A stretch of 64,000 bases of DNA, from IMG/VR virus record IMGVR_UViG_3300032080_000001, positions 59,874-123,873 of that record; one strand, written 5' to 3'. Shown one piece after another: positions 32,474-40,982 of this stretch. Within the stretch, counting starts at the first letter, position 1. Each line of letters begins with the position of its first letter. A program made the position numbers and the translations under genes. The notes beneath the pieces were generated by a model, which did no database searches, was not told where the DNA came from, and worked only from the letters and a program-made list of their open reading frames with translations. Source of the stretch: a virus.

Positions 32474-32670
32474 TGCTTCCGCTGCCGGTGGACCAGATGC
32501 ACCCGCTCACGCGCGAAGAGGTCATCGCACGCGTTGAGGCGACGGGAGTAGCCGCGCCGCAGGTGCGCAGTGTGGTGCGCGCTCTCGCGGACGAGCGACT
32601 GGTCAACTTCTTCGGCATCCACGGGTCTGATACCGTCATCGCGGTGTACTACCCTGACCAGCCTAACTGA
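32470..32670 (+). CDS. small winged-helix-like protein
   Basis: 66 residues. LTREEVIARVEATGVAAPQVRSVVRALADERLV reads as helix-turn-helix plus wing. Possible regulator at the end of the 31040 unit. Confidence 0.6.
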   Translation: MMLPLPVDQMHPLTREEVIARVEATGVAAPQVRSVVRALADERLVNFFGIHGSDTVIAVYYPDQPN

Positions 32671-32692
32671 CGACTTCGTACGACCCGCCGGG

Positions 32693-32726
32693 TTGACAGA
32701 ATCGTACTGTACCGGTATATTACCGG
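32693..32726 (+). promoter_or_regulatory. class B promoter
   Basis: TTGACA, 17 nt ending TACCGG, TATATT, then ACCGG. Best example of the class. Would make a 400-nt leader before 33109, or serve a start at 32863. Confidence 0.8.
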
Positions 32727-33015
32727 CGTTGTGCGACTTCATGGGACGCGCCCGCTTCATCTTAAGCGTCCCCTACTTCGTACCGTGGATAACGGTACTG
32801 TACATACAGGACACCGGTCCGCTTCATACGGGCGGACCGGCTCCGATCACGTTGCGCGAGACATGCTGACGCCGACTGGAGTGCCTCTAGTCCTGAACCC
32901 CGCTGTACCGCGCGGCATGTCGTTCCAGCTTAACGGAAGCCTCGTCCTGAATCCCAAGGACGTTTACGATTTCGGCACGGTGTACATCGCCCCCGGCCTC
33001 TTGCAGCCGGAGGCA

Positions 33016-33044
33016 TTGACAAATGCCGGTGACCCTATTAGCTT
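33016..33044 (+). promoter_or_regulatory. class A promoter inside an open frame
   Basis: TTGACA, spacer TGACCC, TAGCTT. It lies within a frame that is open from 32731 and continuous with the CobS-like gene. Confidence 0.8.
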
Positions 33045-33108
33045 AACGGACGTAGCTGACTCGGCCACTTCACCCGAGCCAACTTCGACACCTGGGGAGA
33101 CGACGCGC

Positions 33109-34626
33109 ATGGCGAAGCAGAACGTAATGAAGGTTCCGAACCCGAGGACGGGTCAGGACGAGCCGCAGTTCATCGACGTGGAGTTCCACGGTGTCGTCGT
33201 CCCCCTGCTGGAAGTGCGGCGCGCCCTGCGCGGGGACAAGAAGCTGCGTCAGGAAGACATCGCCGCGCTGACCGCCAACTACACGCCGGACAAGCGCGCC
33301 CTGCACCAGACCTCGGTCAGCAACTATTTCCTCGGCAAGGTCCCGATGCACGACGCCGTAGTGTCGTTGCTGGAGGCGACCTTCACGCCCGCCGAGGCGC
33401 AGTCGATGGCGACGAAGAGCCCGCTGATGAGCGCGCCCGTCCCCACGCCGCAGGTCTCGGGCCTCACCACAGCGGACCTCGTGGACCCCAAGACGGCGGG
33501 CGTCCTGACGACCGCGATGCTGGAGCAGGCGGAGCAGGAGCGACAGAAGGCCCTACAGACCGGTCGCGTAAACACCGCGTCGCCCACGTTCCAGAACATC
33601 CCGGTACCGCGCACGGCGGGCGCCCCGGCCTTCGCGCAGACGCTATCCGCCGTGGGAGGGGGAGCGCCACTCTCGCCGGACGCCACGGTGGTGCCGCAGG
33701 CGCCGACCACGCAGACGCACACCGTCGCGGTCAAGGCGCTCCAGCCTTTCCCGATGGATAAGGCGCACGAGCTGGCGGCGGGCGTGCGCACGGCCGAGCG
33801 GAAGGGTGACGTGACGACCACGTTCTCGCTGCGCAAGCTGGTGGCGTGGGGTCGCGCGTACTACCTGCTCCAGCAGGAGGGCTACGACCCGAAGGAGGCG
33901 CTGTCCGGGGCGTTCCACCTCGCCGCCGAGGGCAAGACCTACGGCGAGGACCGCACGTTCCTCAAGAACCTGTTTCAGGCCAAGTTCGGCTTCGAGAGCA
34001 AGCCGCCGCGCGAGAACTCTCGCGTGGCGCTGTCCGAGGGGCGCCACCCGATGTCCTACCTCATCGAGCCGCTGGTGCGTGAGGGCATGCACGTCTGGCT
34101 GCACGGACCGACCGGGGCGGGGAAGACGCACTCGGTGTTCGACATCGCCGCGCGCCTCAACCGCAAGGTGGTCCGCTTTCAGGGCAAGGGGGACGCGACC
34201 ACGGACGACTTTGTGGGTGGCTTCGGGCTCAAGAGCGAGAACGGCGCGTCGGTGACGGAGTTCCAGTACGGCCCGCTTCCGAAGGCGATGATGGAGGGGT
34301 CCCTGCTGAACATTGACGAAATCACGACCCTCCCGGCCGAGGTGCTCTTCGAGTTGCAGGCGGTGCTGGAGGGCAAGCCGCTGGTTCTTACGAAGAACCG
34401 GGGTGAGGAGATTCTCCCTGCCCCCGGCTTCGCGGTGGTGGCGGCCGACAACACGCTCGGCCTCGGGGAGGCCCCGGCCTACGTCGGGACCAACGTGATG
34501 AACGAGGCGTTCCGCGACCGCTTCTTCTTCATCGAGTACGGCTACATGCCTGACGCGATGGAGAAGCGGGCCCTGAAAAGCGAACTGGAGGCGTTCTTCA
34601 ACCCGCGCGGGTGGGCGGTGGCCTGA
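33109..34626 (+). CDS. CobS/MoxR-like AAA+ ATPase
   Basis: 505 residues from the ATG after GGGGAG. The N-terminal 220 residues contain a helical repeat-like part and a long Pro/Thr/Ala linker. The AAA+ module has Walker A GPTGAGKT (about 333-340), FVGGFGL, Walker B SLLNIDEI (about 400) and sensor-1 VVAADNTLG. This is the CobS (cobaltochelatase) / MoxR type, which remodels a VWA partner. That partner is four small genes downstream. The frame is open to an ATG at 32863, so a longer form of 587 residues could come from the class B promoter. Confidence 0.85.
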   Translation: MAKQNVMKVPNPRTGQDEPQFIDVEFHGVVVPLLEVRRALRGDKKLRQEDIAALTANYTPDKRALHQTSVSNYFLGKVPMHDAVVSLLEATFTPAEAQSMATKSPLMSAPVPTPQVSGLTTADLVDPKTAGVLTTAMLEQAEQERQKALQTGRVNTASPTFQNIPVPRTAGAPAFAQTLSAVGGGAPLSPDATVVPQAPTTQTHTVAVKALQPFPMDKAHELAAGVRTAERKGDVTTTFSLRKLVAWGRAYYLLQQEGYDPKEALSGAFHLAAEGKTYGEDRTFLKNLFQAKFGFESKPPRENSRVALSEGRHPMSYLIEPLVREGMHVWLHGPTGAGKTHSVFDIAARLNRKVVRFQGKGDATTDDFVGGFGLKSENGASVTEFQYGPLPKAMMEGSLLNIDEITTLPAEVLFELQAVLEGKPLVLTKNRGEEILPAPGFAVVAADNTLGLGEAPAYVGTNVMNEAFRDRFFFIEYGYMPDAMEKRALKSELEAFFNPRGWAVA

Positions 34627-34793
34627 TGGCGCTACGCGAGTGGACGAACACCACGCTGGTGTGGGGAGCGGTGGACCAGCCGCTCCTCCACCCGCACGGT
34701 CCGACCACCGTCGAGTGGCTGCGCTGGTTGCAGGCGCGGCGGCCGGACATCGTGCTGGAGTACCCCAACGGCGAACTTCACGGCAACGACTGA
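34626..34793 (+). CDS. hypothetical protein
   Basis: 55 residues. Trp/Leu-rich (TVEWLRWLQARRPDIVLEY). TGATG coupling. Not recognised. Confidence 0.55.
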   Translation: MALREWTNTTLVWGAVDQPLLHPHGPTTVEWLRWLQARRPDIVLEYPNGELHGND

Positions 34794-34806
34794 CGAAAGG
34801 TTGACG

Positions 34807-35031
34807 ATGCGCCCCACCCACACCGTCTCCGTTGGAGACCTGCAAGACTTCTCCTTCGAGACGACGCTGGCAAGCGGGCACAGCAAGCGAGGACGCAAGC
34901 ATCTGGTTGCCCGCACCGTCTTCCACGACGAAGGCTATGCCGTGACGGTGTTCGTGGTAAAAGTCGGAACGGAGGACGAGGGCGCCAGCACGCACCTGCA
35001 AGACGCGGTGGACATGTACAACGACCTCTGA
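34807..35031 (+). CDS. hypothetical protein
   Basis: 74 residues; beta strands then a helix (STHLQDAVDMYNDL). Its ending resembles that of the gene at 35241 (FEHAVDMLRKADEEY), so the two may be distant paralogues. GAAAGG upstream. Confidence 0.65.
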   Translation: MRPTHTVSVGDLQDFSFETTLASGHSKRGRKHLVARTVFHDEGYAVTVFVVKVGTEDEGASTHLQDAVDMYNDL

Positions 35032-35044
35032 CGAAAGGCCGACG

Positions 35045-35227
35045 ATGCAGGACGGATTCTACTGGTACACACAGCGCGGTAAAGACCGCACAGTCGTGAG
35101 AGTCGAAACCTCGACCGACCCCACGGAGGACGCGGGGCCGTGGGTGTACTTCCCCGGAGAAGACGGAGAGACACACATCGAGGAGCTGTGCGGGTCGTTC
35201 ACCGGCCCCCTCCAGCCGCCCACCTGA
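35045..35227 (+). CDS. hypothetical protein
   Basis: 60 residues, strand-rich (FYWYTQRGKDRTVVRVE). GAAAGG upstream. Not recognised. Confidence 0.6.
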   Translation: MQDGFYWYTQRGKDRTVVRVETSTDPTEDAGPWVYFPGEDGETHIEELCGSFTGPLQPPT

Positions 35228-35240
35228 CGAGAGGACGCTG

Positions 35241-35483
35241 ATGGAACGCTTCGCCAAGATTGTGGAGACGGGGGACGCACAGGTTCTCTTCTTCATCGAG
35301 CACGACGCCGACAGTGACCGCACCCAGCTTCACCAGATGACCGTGGTGGACGGCGCGCAGGCGGACATGGCAATCGGCTTCGGAGGGGAGAACCAGTTCG
35401 AGCACGCGGTGGACATGCTGCGCAAGGCCGACGAAGAATACGCCTCCGACGTGGTGCGTGAGATTCGTAGAGTGCTCGCTTAA
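35241..35483 (+). CDS. hypothetical acidic protein
   Basis: 80 residues; two-strand hairpin (AQVLFFIEHDADSD) then helix. See 34807 for possible kinship. Confidence 0.65.
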   Translation: MERFAKIVETGDAQVLFFIEHDADSDRTQLHQMTVVDGAQADMAIGFGGENQFEHAVDMLRKADEEYASDVVREIRRVLA

Positions 35484-35498
35484 CGCGAGGGTCAGTCC

Positions 35499-35527
35499 TT
35501 GACAAACGGGACTGACCCTATTAGCTT
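35499..35527 (+). promoter_or_regulatory. class A promoter
   Basis: TTGACA, spacer TGACCC, TAGCTT; 72 nt before 35571. GATCA lies just before the start. Confidence 0.8.
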
Positions 35528-35570
35528 CTACCTCGTTCGCACGACGACTCGCAACCGGGAACCGATCAAC

Positions 35571-37751
35571 ATGCAGAGAGCAGGGCGCCACTCCGGCAAG
35601 GGCGTATTCGCGGCCACCGCGCTGGCGAAGGTGATGTCCGGCGACATGGGCGAGTTGAAGCTCGCCATCGGGAAGCCGGGCTACAACCCGCACACGAACA
35701 CCCTGTACCTTCCGGGCATCCCCGGCGACGACCTTCCCGAGGACGCGCTCAAGCTGCTGCGGGCGTATCTCCAACACGAAGCCGCCGAGCGCGGGCGCTC
35801 GACGTGGGACCCCCGCGACCCCCGTTGGTTCAACAAGGACCCGAGCAAGCGGAAGCCGGGGCTCAAGAAGCTGGTCAACGCCATCAACGACGCGCGTATC
35901 GACCTCTCGTACGAGCACGACTTCCCCGGCGCGTACCTAAACATCCGGTGGGCCGTGCAGCGGGACATTGACGAGCTGCTGGTGAAGAACGCGGCGGAGC
36001 CGCTCAAGCCGAGCGTCAACCTCGTCGCCACCCTCTCGCGCTACGTGGGGGAAGGTCTCCTCACCGTGGACGACCTGTACCGAGAGTTCCCCCAACTGAG
36101 GAAGCACCTCGACAAGGTGCAGCACCTCCTGCGGGCGCTGGACCTGACGAGTGAGGACCGCATCATCGAGCAGGCCATCGCCATCTACAGGCTTCTTAAG
36201 AAGCCGGGCGAGACGCCCAAGCCACAGCCGCAGCCCTCGAAGGGTACACAGGACCAGCAGCCGCCGGAGCAGGAGGATGGCGAGGGGGACGACGCGGGCG
36301 AGTCTCAGGACCAGTCGGAGGCGGCGCAGCAGCAGTCCAAGAACTCGAAAAACAAACCCGAGCACGGTCGCGAGCCGGACGCCAAGAGCGAGAGTCCCAA
36401 CGCCGACGAGAAGGGCAAGCAGGGCAAGGGGCAGAACAACGACGAGGCGGACGAGGGAGAGGACGACACCGAAGAGCACGACGGGCTCGACGGTGAGGAC
36501 GACAGCGACGTGCCCGAAAGGTCCGGTGGTGGCGGCAGCGGCGGGGAAGAGGAAGACGAAGGGGAAGAGGACGACGAGGCTGACGAATTTTCGGACGAGT
36601 GGGACGACGGACTGGACGACTTCGAGGAGGACGGTAATTCGTCCAACGAAGGGGGCAGCAACGCCTCTGGTGGTGGCAACGCCGGGGGCGGTGCGCACGA
36701 CGATAGGGGACCGGCCAGCGGGCAGTCCGGCGAGCACTCGCACGAACTCGGAGAACCCGGTGAACCGCCGTTGGACGATGAGGCGGACACCGACCACGAC
36801 ACCGAGCAGTCCATGCTGGACGACATCGTGGACGCGCTCTTCGACGGGCAGCAGTTTCACGAACACTATGGCTCAGAGGCCACGACGTACACGTGGGACC
36901 CGACCGGCGACTCGGTCTCCGTGGTGAACCACCGCGATGGCAAGCCGCTTTCGCCAAGCTCCTACAAGGCCCCGGCACAGGTGCTGGAGACGAAGCTCCG
37001 GCAGGCGCTGACCATGCCCGCCCCGCGCATGACGCGCGGCCGGGAGCGCGGCGAGGTGGACGAGAGGGTGCTGCACAAGGTCCCGGCGGGCGTGTCGTCC
37101 GTCTTCCGGCGGCGCATCGTACAGGAGGCGGATTCCGTGGCGGCCAGTCTGTCGTGGGACGAGTCGGGGTCGATGGGCGGCGTCTTCGGGCCAGGGTCCA
37201 TCGACGTGGTAAAAACTCTGGCCTATGTCTTTAACGAAGCGCTGGGACGCCTCGGCATTCCGACCGAGATGCTGGGATGGACGACTGGCGGCTACGTGGC
37301 AAACCCGAACGTGTACCGCCGCAACACGGCCCGACACCGCATCTACAAGGAGTTCAAGGACGCCTACACCGACCCCAAGGTGTTGGCGCGCCTCGGGAAG
37401 ATGGCGGCTTCTGGCTCTACGCCCACGGCCGAGGGGCTGCGGGTGGCGCTGGAGCGGCTGGGCGCGCGACCGGAGAAGCGCAAGGTGCTCTTCTTCCTGA
37501 CGGACGGCCGCCCCGAGATGTCGGTAAACGGACCCAAGCAGGTGCACGAGGAGTACATTTTCACCCTGTTGGAACGCGCGGAGAGGGCGGGCATCGAAGT
37601 GGTCGGCGTCGGCATCAAGGCGGACGTGTCCAAGTACTTCACGCGGTCGGTGCACGTCAACAACATCACCGACATCCGCGCCCGTGTGGCCGACGAGCTG
37701 GTGAAGGTGCTGCGCGAGGGCAAGCGGCTGGTTCTTGCGGGCAAGGCGTAA
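35571..37751 (+). CDS. CobT-like VWA-domain protein
   Basis: 726 residues. The N-terminal 210 residues include a peptidase-like helical part (YLQHEAAERGRSTWDPRDPR) seen in CobT-type proteins. Residues about 220-410 are a very acidic low-complexity linker. The C-terminal von Willebrand A domain has MIDAS residues DESGSMGG (about 527), GSTPTAEGLRVAL and FFLTDGRPE. In cobaltochelatase CobT pairs with CobS; phage versions have no proven substrate. Partner is the ATPase at 33109. Confidence 0.85.
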   Translation: MQRAGRHSGKGVFAATALAKVMSGDMGELKLAIGKPGYNPHTNTLYLPGIPGDDLPEDALKLLRAYLQHEAAERGRSTWDPRDPRWFNKDPSKRKPGLKKLVNAINDARIDLSYEHDFPGAYLNIRWAVQRDIDELLVKNAAEPLKPSVNLVATLSRYVGEGLLTVDDLYREFPQLRKHLDKVQHLLRALDLTSEDRIIEQAIAIYRLLKKPGETPKPQPQPSKGTQDQQPPEQEDGEGDDAGESQDQSEAAQQQSKNSKNKPEHGREPDAKSESPNADEKGKQGKGQNNDEADEGEDDTEEHDGLDGEDDSDVPERSGGGGSGGEEEDEGEEDDEADEFSDEWDDGLDDFEEDGNSSNEGGSNASGGGNAGGGAHDDRGPASGQSGEHSHELGEPGEPPLDDEADTDHDTEQSMLDDIVDALFDGQQFHEHYGSEATTYTWDPTGDSVSVVNHRDGKPLSPSSYKAPAQVLETKLRQALTMPAPRMTRGRERGEVDERVLHKVPAGVSSVFRRRIVQEADSVAASLSWDESGSMGGVFGPGSIDVVKTLAYVFNEALGRLGIPTEMLGWTTGGYVANPNVYRRNTARHRIYKEFKDAYTDPKVLARLGKMAASGSTPTAEGLRVALERLGARPEKRKVLFFLTDGRPEMSVNGPKQVHEEYIFTLLERAERAGIEVVGVGIKADVSKYFTRSVHVNNITDIRARVADELVKVLREGKRLVLAGKA

Positions 37752-37772
37752 GAACGCCGGGAGCCGTACCGA

Positions 37773-37800
37773 GGAGGCGGGTCAAGCCCGCCTCCTTCTT
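37773..37800 (+). terminator. intrinsic terminator
   Basis: 9-bp stem GGAGGCGGG / CCCGCCTCC, loop TCAAG, then TTCTT. Confidence 0.85.
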
Positions 37801-37808
37801 ACGACCCC

Positions 37809-37837
37809 TTGACAAGAGTCGGTGACCCCATTACATT
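37809..37837 (+). promoter_or_regulatory. class A promoter
   Basis: TTGACA, spacer TGACCC, TACATT, followed by ACCGGTACG, so it also has a class B half-site. Confidence 0.8.
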
Positions 37838-37894
37838 ACCGGTACGTTGAAGGTACGACACGTCACGCATCCTTGGAACGAAAGGCACCAGACG

Positions 37895-38917
37895 ATGACT
37901 CTCGACTTCGACCTCGTCATCGTGGGCGCAGGACCGGCGGGCCTCTCGGCGGCCGTGTACGGCAGCACCGAGGGACACCGCACACTGGTGGTGAACGGCG
38001 GGAAGGTGGGCGGGCAGGCTGGGGAGTCGGCTCTCATCGAGAACTACCTCGGGTTCCCGCACGGCATCTCGGGCGAGCAGCTCGCCACCTACGGCTACCA
38101 GCAGGCCACGCGCTTCGGTACCGAGTTCGTGAACGAAACCGTGACGGACATCGTCGCCCTCTCCAACGGGGTACGCGTAGTCTCCCTCTCCGGCGGCCGG
38201 TCGGTCTCCTGCGCGTCGGTGGTGCTCGCCTGCGGCGTGGAGTACAAGCGGCTCGGCGTGCCGGACCTCGACCACTGCATCGGGCGCGGCGTGTACTACG
38301 GGTCCATGCCCGAACGGCCGTTCACCCGCGAAGACCACGTCTTCATCGTGGGCGGCGCCAACTCGGCGGGACAGGCAGCGTGCCATCTCGCCCAGTTCGC
38401 CGGGAAGGTCACGATGCTGGTGCGGAGCAACACGACGCTGGCTGCGTACCTCGACAAGCGCGTGCGCGAGAACCCCCGCATCGAAGTCGTGGTCGGGGCG
38501 GAGGTGGTCGGGTGCGGGTACGACGAGAACCGCCACCTGACGCACGTGCACTACGCGACGCACGGCGGGCTCCTCGTCACGGTGGAACCGGCCGCCGCCC
38601 TGTCGGTCTTCATCGGCGCGGCGCCGCGCACCGACTGGCTCCCGTACGGCATCGTGTGCGACGAGCAGGGTTACGTCCTCACCGGGGGCGACCTGCCCGA
38701 CCACTTCCGCAGCGCCTACGAGGTCTTCCATGACCGCGCTCCGGACATGCTGGAGACCTCCATGCCCGGCGTGTACGCGGCGGGAGACGTGCGGAAGGGC
38801 AGCACGAAGCGTATCGCCGCCGCCGCAGGCGAGGGAGCGTTCTGCATCACCTTCGCCGGGCCGAACCGGCGTCGCGTCGAAGCGAGCCTGCGGGAGGAGG
38901 AGGAGGAGGCGGCATGA
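37895..38917 (+). CDS. thioredoxin-reductase-like FAD/NAD(P) oxidoreductase lacking CxxC
   Basis: 340 residues. FAD site VIVGAGPAGLSAAVYG, GGQAGESALIENYLGFP, NAD(P) site VGGANSAGQAA and the C-terminal MPGVYAAGDVRKGSTKRIAAA are clear. The position of the redox CATCDG box reads GVYYGSMPERPF with no cysteines, so it cannot reduce thioredoxin by the standard route. It resembles CxxC-less TrxR-like flavoproteins, possibly ferredoxin/flavodoxin-linked. It could still support ribonucleotide reduction indirectly. The C-terminus is a Glu run. Confidence 0.85.
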   Translation: MTLDFDLVIVGAGPAGLSAAVYGSTEGHRTLVVNGGKVGGQAGESALIENYLGFPHGISGEQLATYGYQQATRFGTEFVNETVTDIVALSNGVRVVSLSGGRSVSCASVVLACGVEYKRLGVPDLDHCIGRGVYYGSMPERPFTREDHVFIVGGANSAGQAACHLAQFAGKVTMLVRSNTTLAAYLDKRVRENPRIEVVVGAEVVGCGYDENRHLTHVHYATHGGLLVTVEPAAALSVFIGAAPRTDWLPYGIVCDEQGYVLTGGDLPDHFRSAYEVFHDRAPDMLETSMPGVYAAGDVRKGSTKRIAAAAGEGAFCITFAGPNRRRVEASLREEEEEAA

Positions 38918-39129
38918 GCTACGGAACGGAGGTGAAGCTGACGCCCCACCCGTACTCCAAGTCCATGAAGTTCGCCACGTGCCCTAACGGGTGCCTGGGC
39001 GGCGACGGGGCCCCGATTCGTACGATGGTGGAGACGTGGAGCACCCCGGTGAAAGTCACCAACCGGTGCGGGTGCCACATCGTCGGCTCGGAGACCAAGG
39101 ACACGGTGCGCTTCTATCCCAAGCGATGA
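38914..39129 (+). CDS. hypothetical Cys-containing protein
   Basis: 71 residues. FATCPNGCLGGDG and NRCGCHIVG could form a zinc ribbon. ATGA overlap. Not recognised. Confidence 0.65.
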   Translation: MSYGTEVKLTPHPYSKSMKFATCPNGCLGGDGAPIRTMVETWSTPVKVTNRCGCHIVGSETKDTVRFYPKR

Positions 39130-39410
39130 ACATGAACGAGCACGCCTGCAACCGCAAAGCATGCCAGCAACGCGGTGCGCGCTGGTGGAACCGCCACATG
39201 CGGGCATACTACTGCACGGAGTGCGCGGGTCTCATCGCCCGCGCGCAGGACCCGTTCGCGTACGGCTGGTTCACGCTCGACGGGCCGGACGGGGAGAGCA
39301 TGGACGACGTTCGTAAGAATACCGACCGGATGTGGGCCATCGAAGATGTCGAGGGTTGGCCCGGCCGAACCCTATCAACACACCCAAGAGACACGAGGAT
39401 TACCCGATGA
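39126..39410 (+). CDS. hypothetical zinc-binding protein
   Basis: 94 residues. CNRKACQQRG and YYCTECAGLI make a Cys4 finger. Contains TTCGTAAGAA at 39310. Confidence 0.65.
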   Translation: MNMNEHACNRKACQQRGARWWNRHMRAYYCTECAGLIARAQDPFAYGWFTLDGPDGESMDDVRKNTDRMWAIEDVEGWPGRTLSTHPRDTRITR

Positions 39411-39613
39411 ACCAGAACACCCGCACGCTGCCCGGCATGGCCCTCCCCCTGGCCGCCGCCCTTGCCATGCAGTACGACAAGAACGGCCACGCCCGGACGG
39501 GGCCCCACCTGCTCCCGCGCCAGAAGCCGGACGCGGCCAAGACGCGCGCCGCGAAGAAGAAAGCTCGCCAGCAGCAGAAGGCCGGGCGCAGGGCCGCGCG
39601 AAAGGGGCGCTGA
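39407..39613 (+). CDS. hypothetical basic protein
   Basis: 68 residues with a strongly basic C-terminus (KTRAAKKKARQQQKAGRRAA), possibly nucleic-acid binding. Confidence 0.6.
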   Translation: MNQNTRTLPGMALPLAAALAMQYDKNGHARTGPHLLPRQKPDAAKTRAAKKKARQQQKAGRRAARKGR

Positions 39614-39828
39614 TGGCGACCACGGTGGAGTACATCGCGTACACGCCCAAGTTCGGCGGAACGCAGCGGGAGACCACGGAGACCTACTCCGTTACGGCCG
39701 GACCCGCCGTGCTGGAGAAGGCGAAGCGCCGCGCGAGAGCGCTCGCCTCCAAGACCGGTCATTCACACATCGCCGTCGCGGACACGACGGGCAAGCTACT
39801 CTGGAACGGCCCGGCGTTCGCCCCTTGA
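39613..39828 (+). CDS. hypothetical protein
   Basis: 71 residues; beta-helix-beta (EYIAYTPKFGGTQRET, KAKRRARALASKTG). Starts in TGATG. Its stop is the TGA inside TTGACA of the next promoter. Confidence 0.65.
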   Translation: MATTVEYIAYTPKFGGTQRETTETYSVTAGPAVLEKAKRRARALASKTGHSHIAVADTTGKLLWNGPAFAP

Positions 39829-39853
39829 CAAAACTAACGGACCCTATTAGGTT
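39825..39853 (+). promoter_or_regulatory. class A promoter
   Basis: TTGACA, spacer GGACCC, TAGGTT; 71 nt before 39896. Confidence 0.8.
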
Positions 39854-39895
39854 GAGGTCCGGCAGAAGAGAGTGACCTACGGCGAAAGGATGGCG

Positions 39896-40168
39896 ATGAG
39901 GGTAGTAGACGAGAGGGCGAGCACTGGCGTGCCGCTGGACAGCATCCCCGTCAACGGCACGTTCGAGTACGAGGGTAGGGTCTACCTCAAGGCGAACGGC
40001 ACGTTCCACATGAAAGGATACCGCGTGGGCATCACCGGCGGCGAACTGTACCACTTCGCCGTGGACCTCAACAACGGGACCGTGCAGAGCATCTTCAACG
40101 GAGGCGGACTTACCTACCAGACGCGGGTGCAGCCCGTAACCGCCGAGGTGCGGCTGGTCTCGCAGTAG
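39896..40168 (+). CDS. hypothetical protein
   Basis: 90 residues; beta-rich (GTFEYEGRVYLKANGTFHMKG). ATG at 39896 has GAAAGG at ideal distance; 39890 is also possible. Not recognised. Confidence 0.65.
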   Translation: MRVVDERASTGVPLDSIPVNGTFEYEGRVYLKANGTFHMKGYRVGITGGELYHFAVDLNNGTVQSIFNGGGLTYQTRVQPVTAEVRLVSQ

Positions 40169-40238
40169 GACGACACACCCCGCGCCCGCGTGCACGGAGG
40201 CCGCGCGGCGCATCGCACAGCCGATGAAAGGCAACACG

Positions 40239-40787
40239 ATGGCGAAGAACACCACGCTGGTGAAGCTGTCCCTCTCTCCCACGGCGCTCGTAGCCGAGGG
40301 CACACCGACTGCCGAGACCCGCCTCACGGACCTCCGCGTCAGGCACTACTACTACGGCAGCTATCGGTCGCTCGGTAAGGTCTCCCTCAGCTCGCTGGCG
40401 AAGGTGGGCATCTTCACGCTCGGAGACCTGACGAGCTTCACGAAGGAGGAGGTGAAGGACATCAAACGCGTATACGGCGACACGCTGGCCGCGCTCAACC
40501 TGGCCCTGAGCGGGGCCGGACTCAAGTACAGCCCTACCTCGGGCAGCGTGAGCGTGACCGTGAAGGGCGAACTCGCCGCCCGCACCGTCGAGTCCGCGAA
40601 GATGGCGGGCCAGAGCCCGGCCGCGCTGCTCTCCAGCATCATCAGCGCCAACGAGAGCCTGCTGCTGGAGAGCGTGGGCGACGTGCTGGCCGAGCAGAAG
40701 CGCCAGAAGGCCGCCGCGCTGTTCGACGAGGCCAGGAAGCTCCAGCAGCAGGCTCACGACCTGCTGGCCGAGGTGCAGGCGGGCTGA
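40239..40787 (+). CDS. protein with RNA-polymerase alpha-CTD-like helix-hairpin-helix
   Basis: 182 residues. LSSLAKVGIFTLGDLTSFTK followed by EEVKDIKRVYGDTLAALNLAL lines up with the alpha-subunit C-terminal domain (NCLKxAxIxTxGDLxxxTExxLLxIxNLGxKSLxEIxxxL). A second, helical part (about residues 95-180) ends in a coiled coil. It might bind DNA or contact polymerase, but other HhH proteins share this pattern. Confidence 0.65.
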   Translation: MAKNTTLVKLSLSPTALVAEGTPTAETRLTDLRVRHYYYGSYRSLGKVSLSSLAKVGIFTLGDLTSFTKEEVKDIKRVYGDTLAALNLALSGAGLKYSPTSGSVSVTVKGELAARTVESAKMAGQSPAALLSSIISANESLLLESVGDVLAEQKRQKAAALFDEARKLQQQAHDLLAEVQAG

Positions 40788-40799
40788 CACCGACACCCC

Positions 40800-40828
40800 T
40801 TGACAAAACGGCCTGATGCTATTAGGTT
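40800..40828 (+). promoter_or_regulatory. class A promoter of a short transcript
   Basis: TTGACA, spacer TGATGC, TAGGTT. The only downstream start before a strong terminator is a five-codon frame at 40887. Confidence 0.75.
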
Positions 40829-40834
40829 AGACAG

Positions 40835-40971
40835 GTCGAGCAAATCAGGGGCGACTGAACCGGCCACCGAGGAGAGGAGCAAAACGATGAGACGCACCCG
40901 CTAGAGACGACGATAGGGCGACAGAGGGACCAAAAGAGGAGGGGAGCCGCCCGGTCGCGCGGGCGGCTCTT
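40835..40971 (+). ncRNA. short RNA with five-codon leader frame
   Basis: Between a class A promoter and a strong terminator there is room only for about 135 nt. It contains GAGGAGAGGAG and ATG with the frame MRRTR-stop at 40887-40904. Could be a small regulatory RNA or a remnant leader. Confidence 0.5.
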
Positions 40972-40973
40972 CT
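40944..40973 (+). terminator. intrinsic terminator
   Basis: 10-bp stem GAGCCGCCCG / CGGGCGGCTC, loop GTCGCG, then TTCTC. Confidence 0.8.
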
Positions 40974-40982
40974 CGGACCACC

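Noticed and set aside
33109-37751. Cobalamin biosynthesis operon
   Set aside because: Only CobS- and CobT-like proteins are present; no CobN or other pathway enzyme, and phage VWA/AAA pairs often have other roles.
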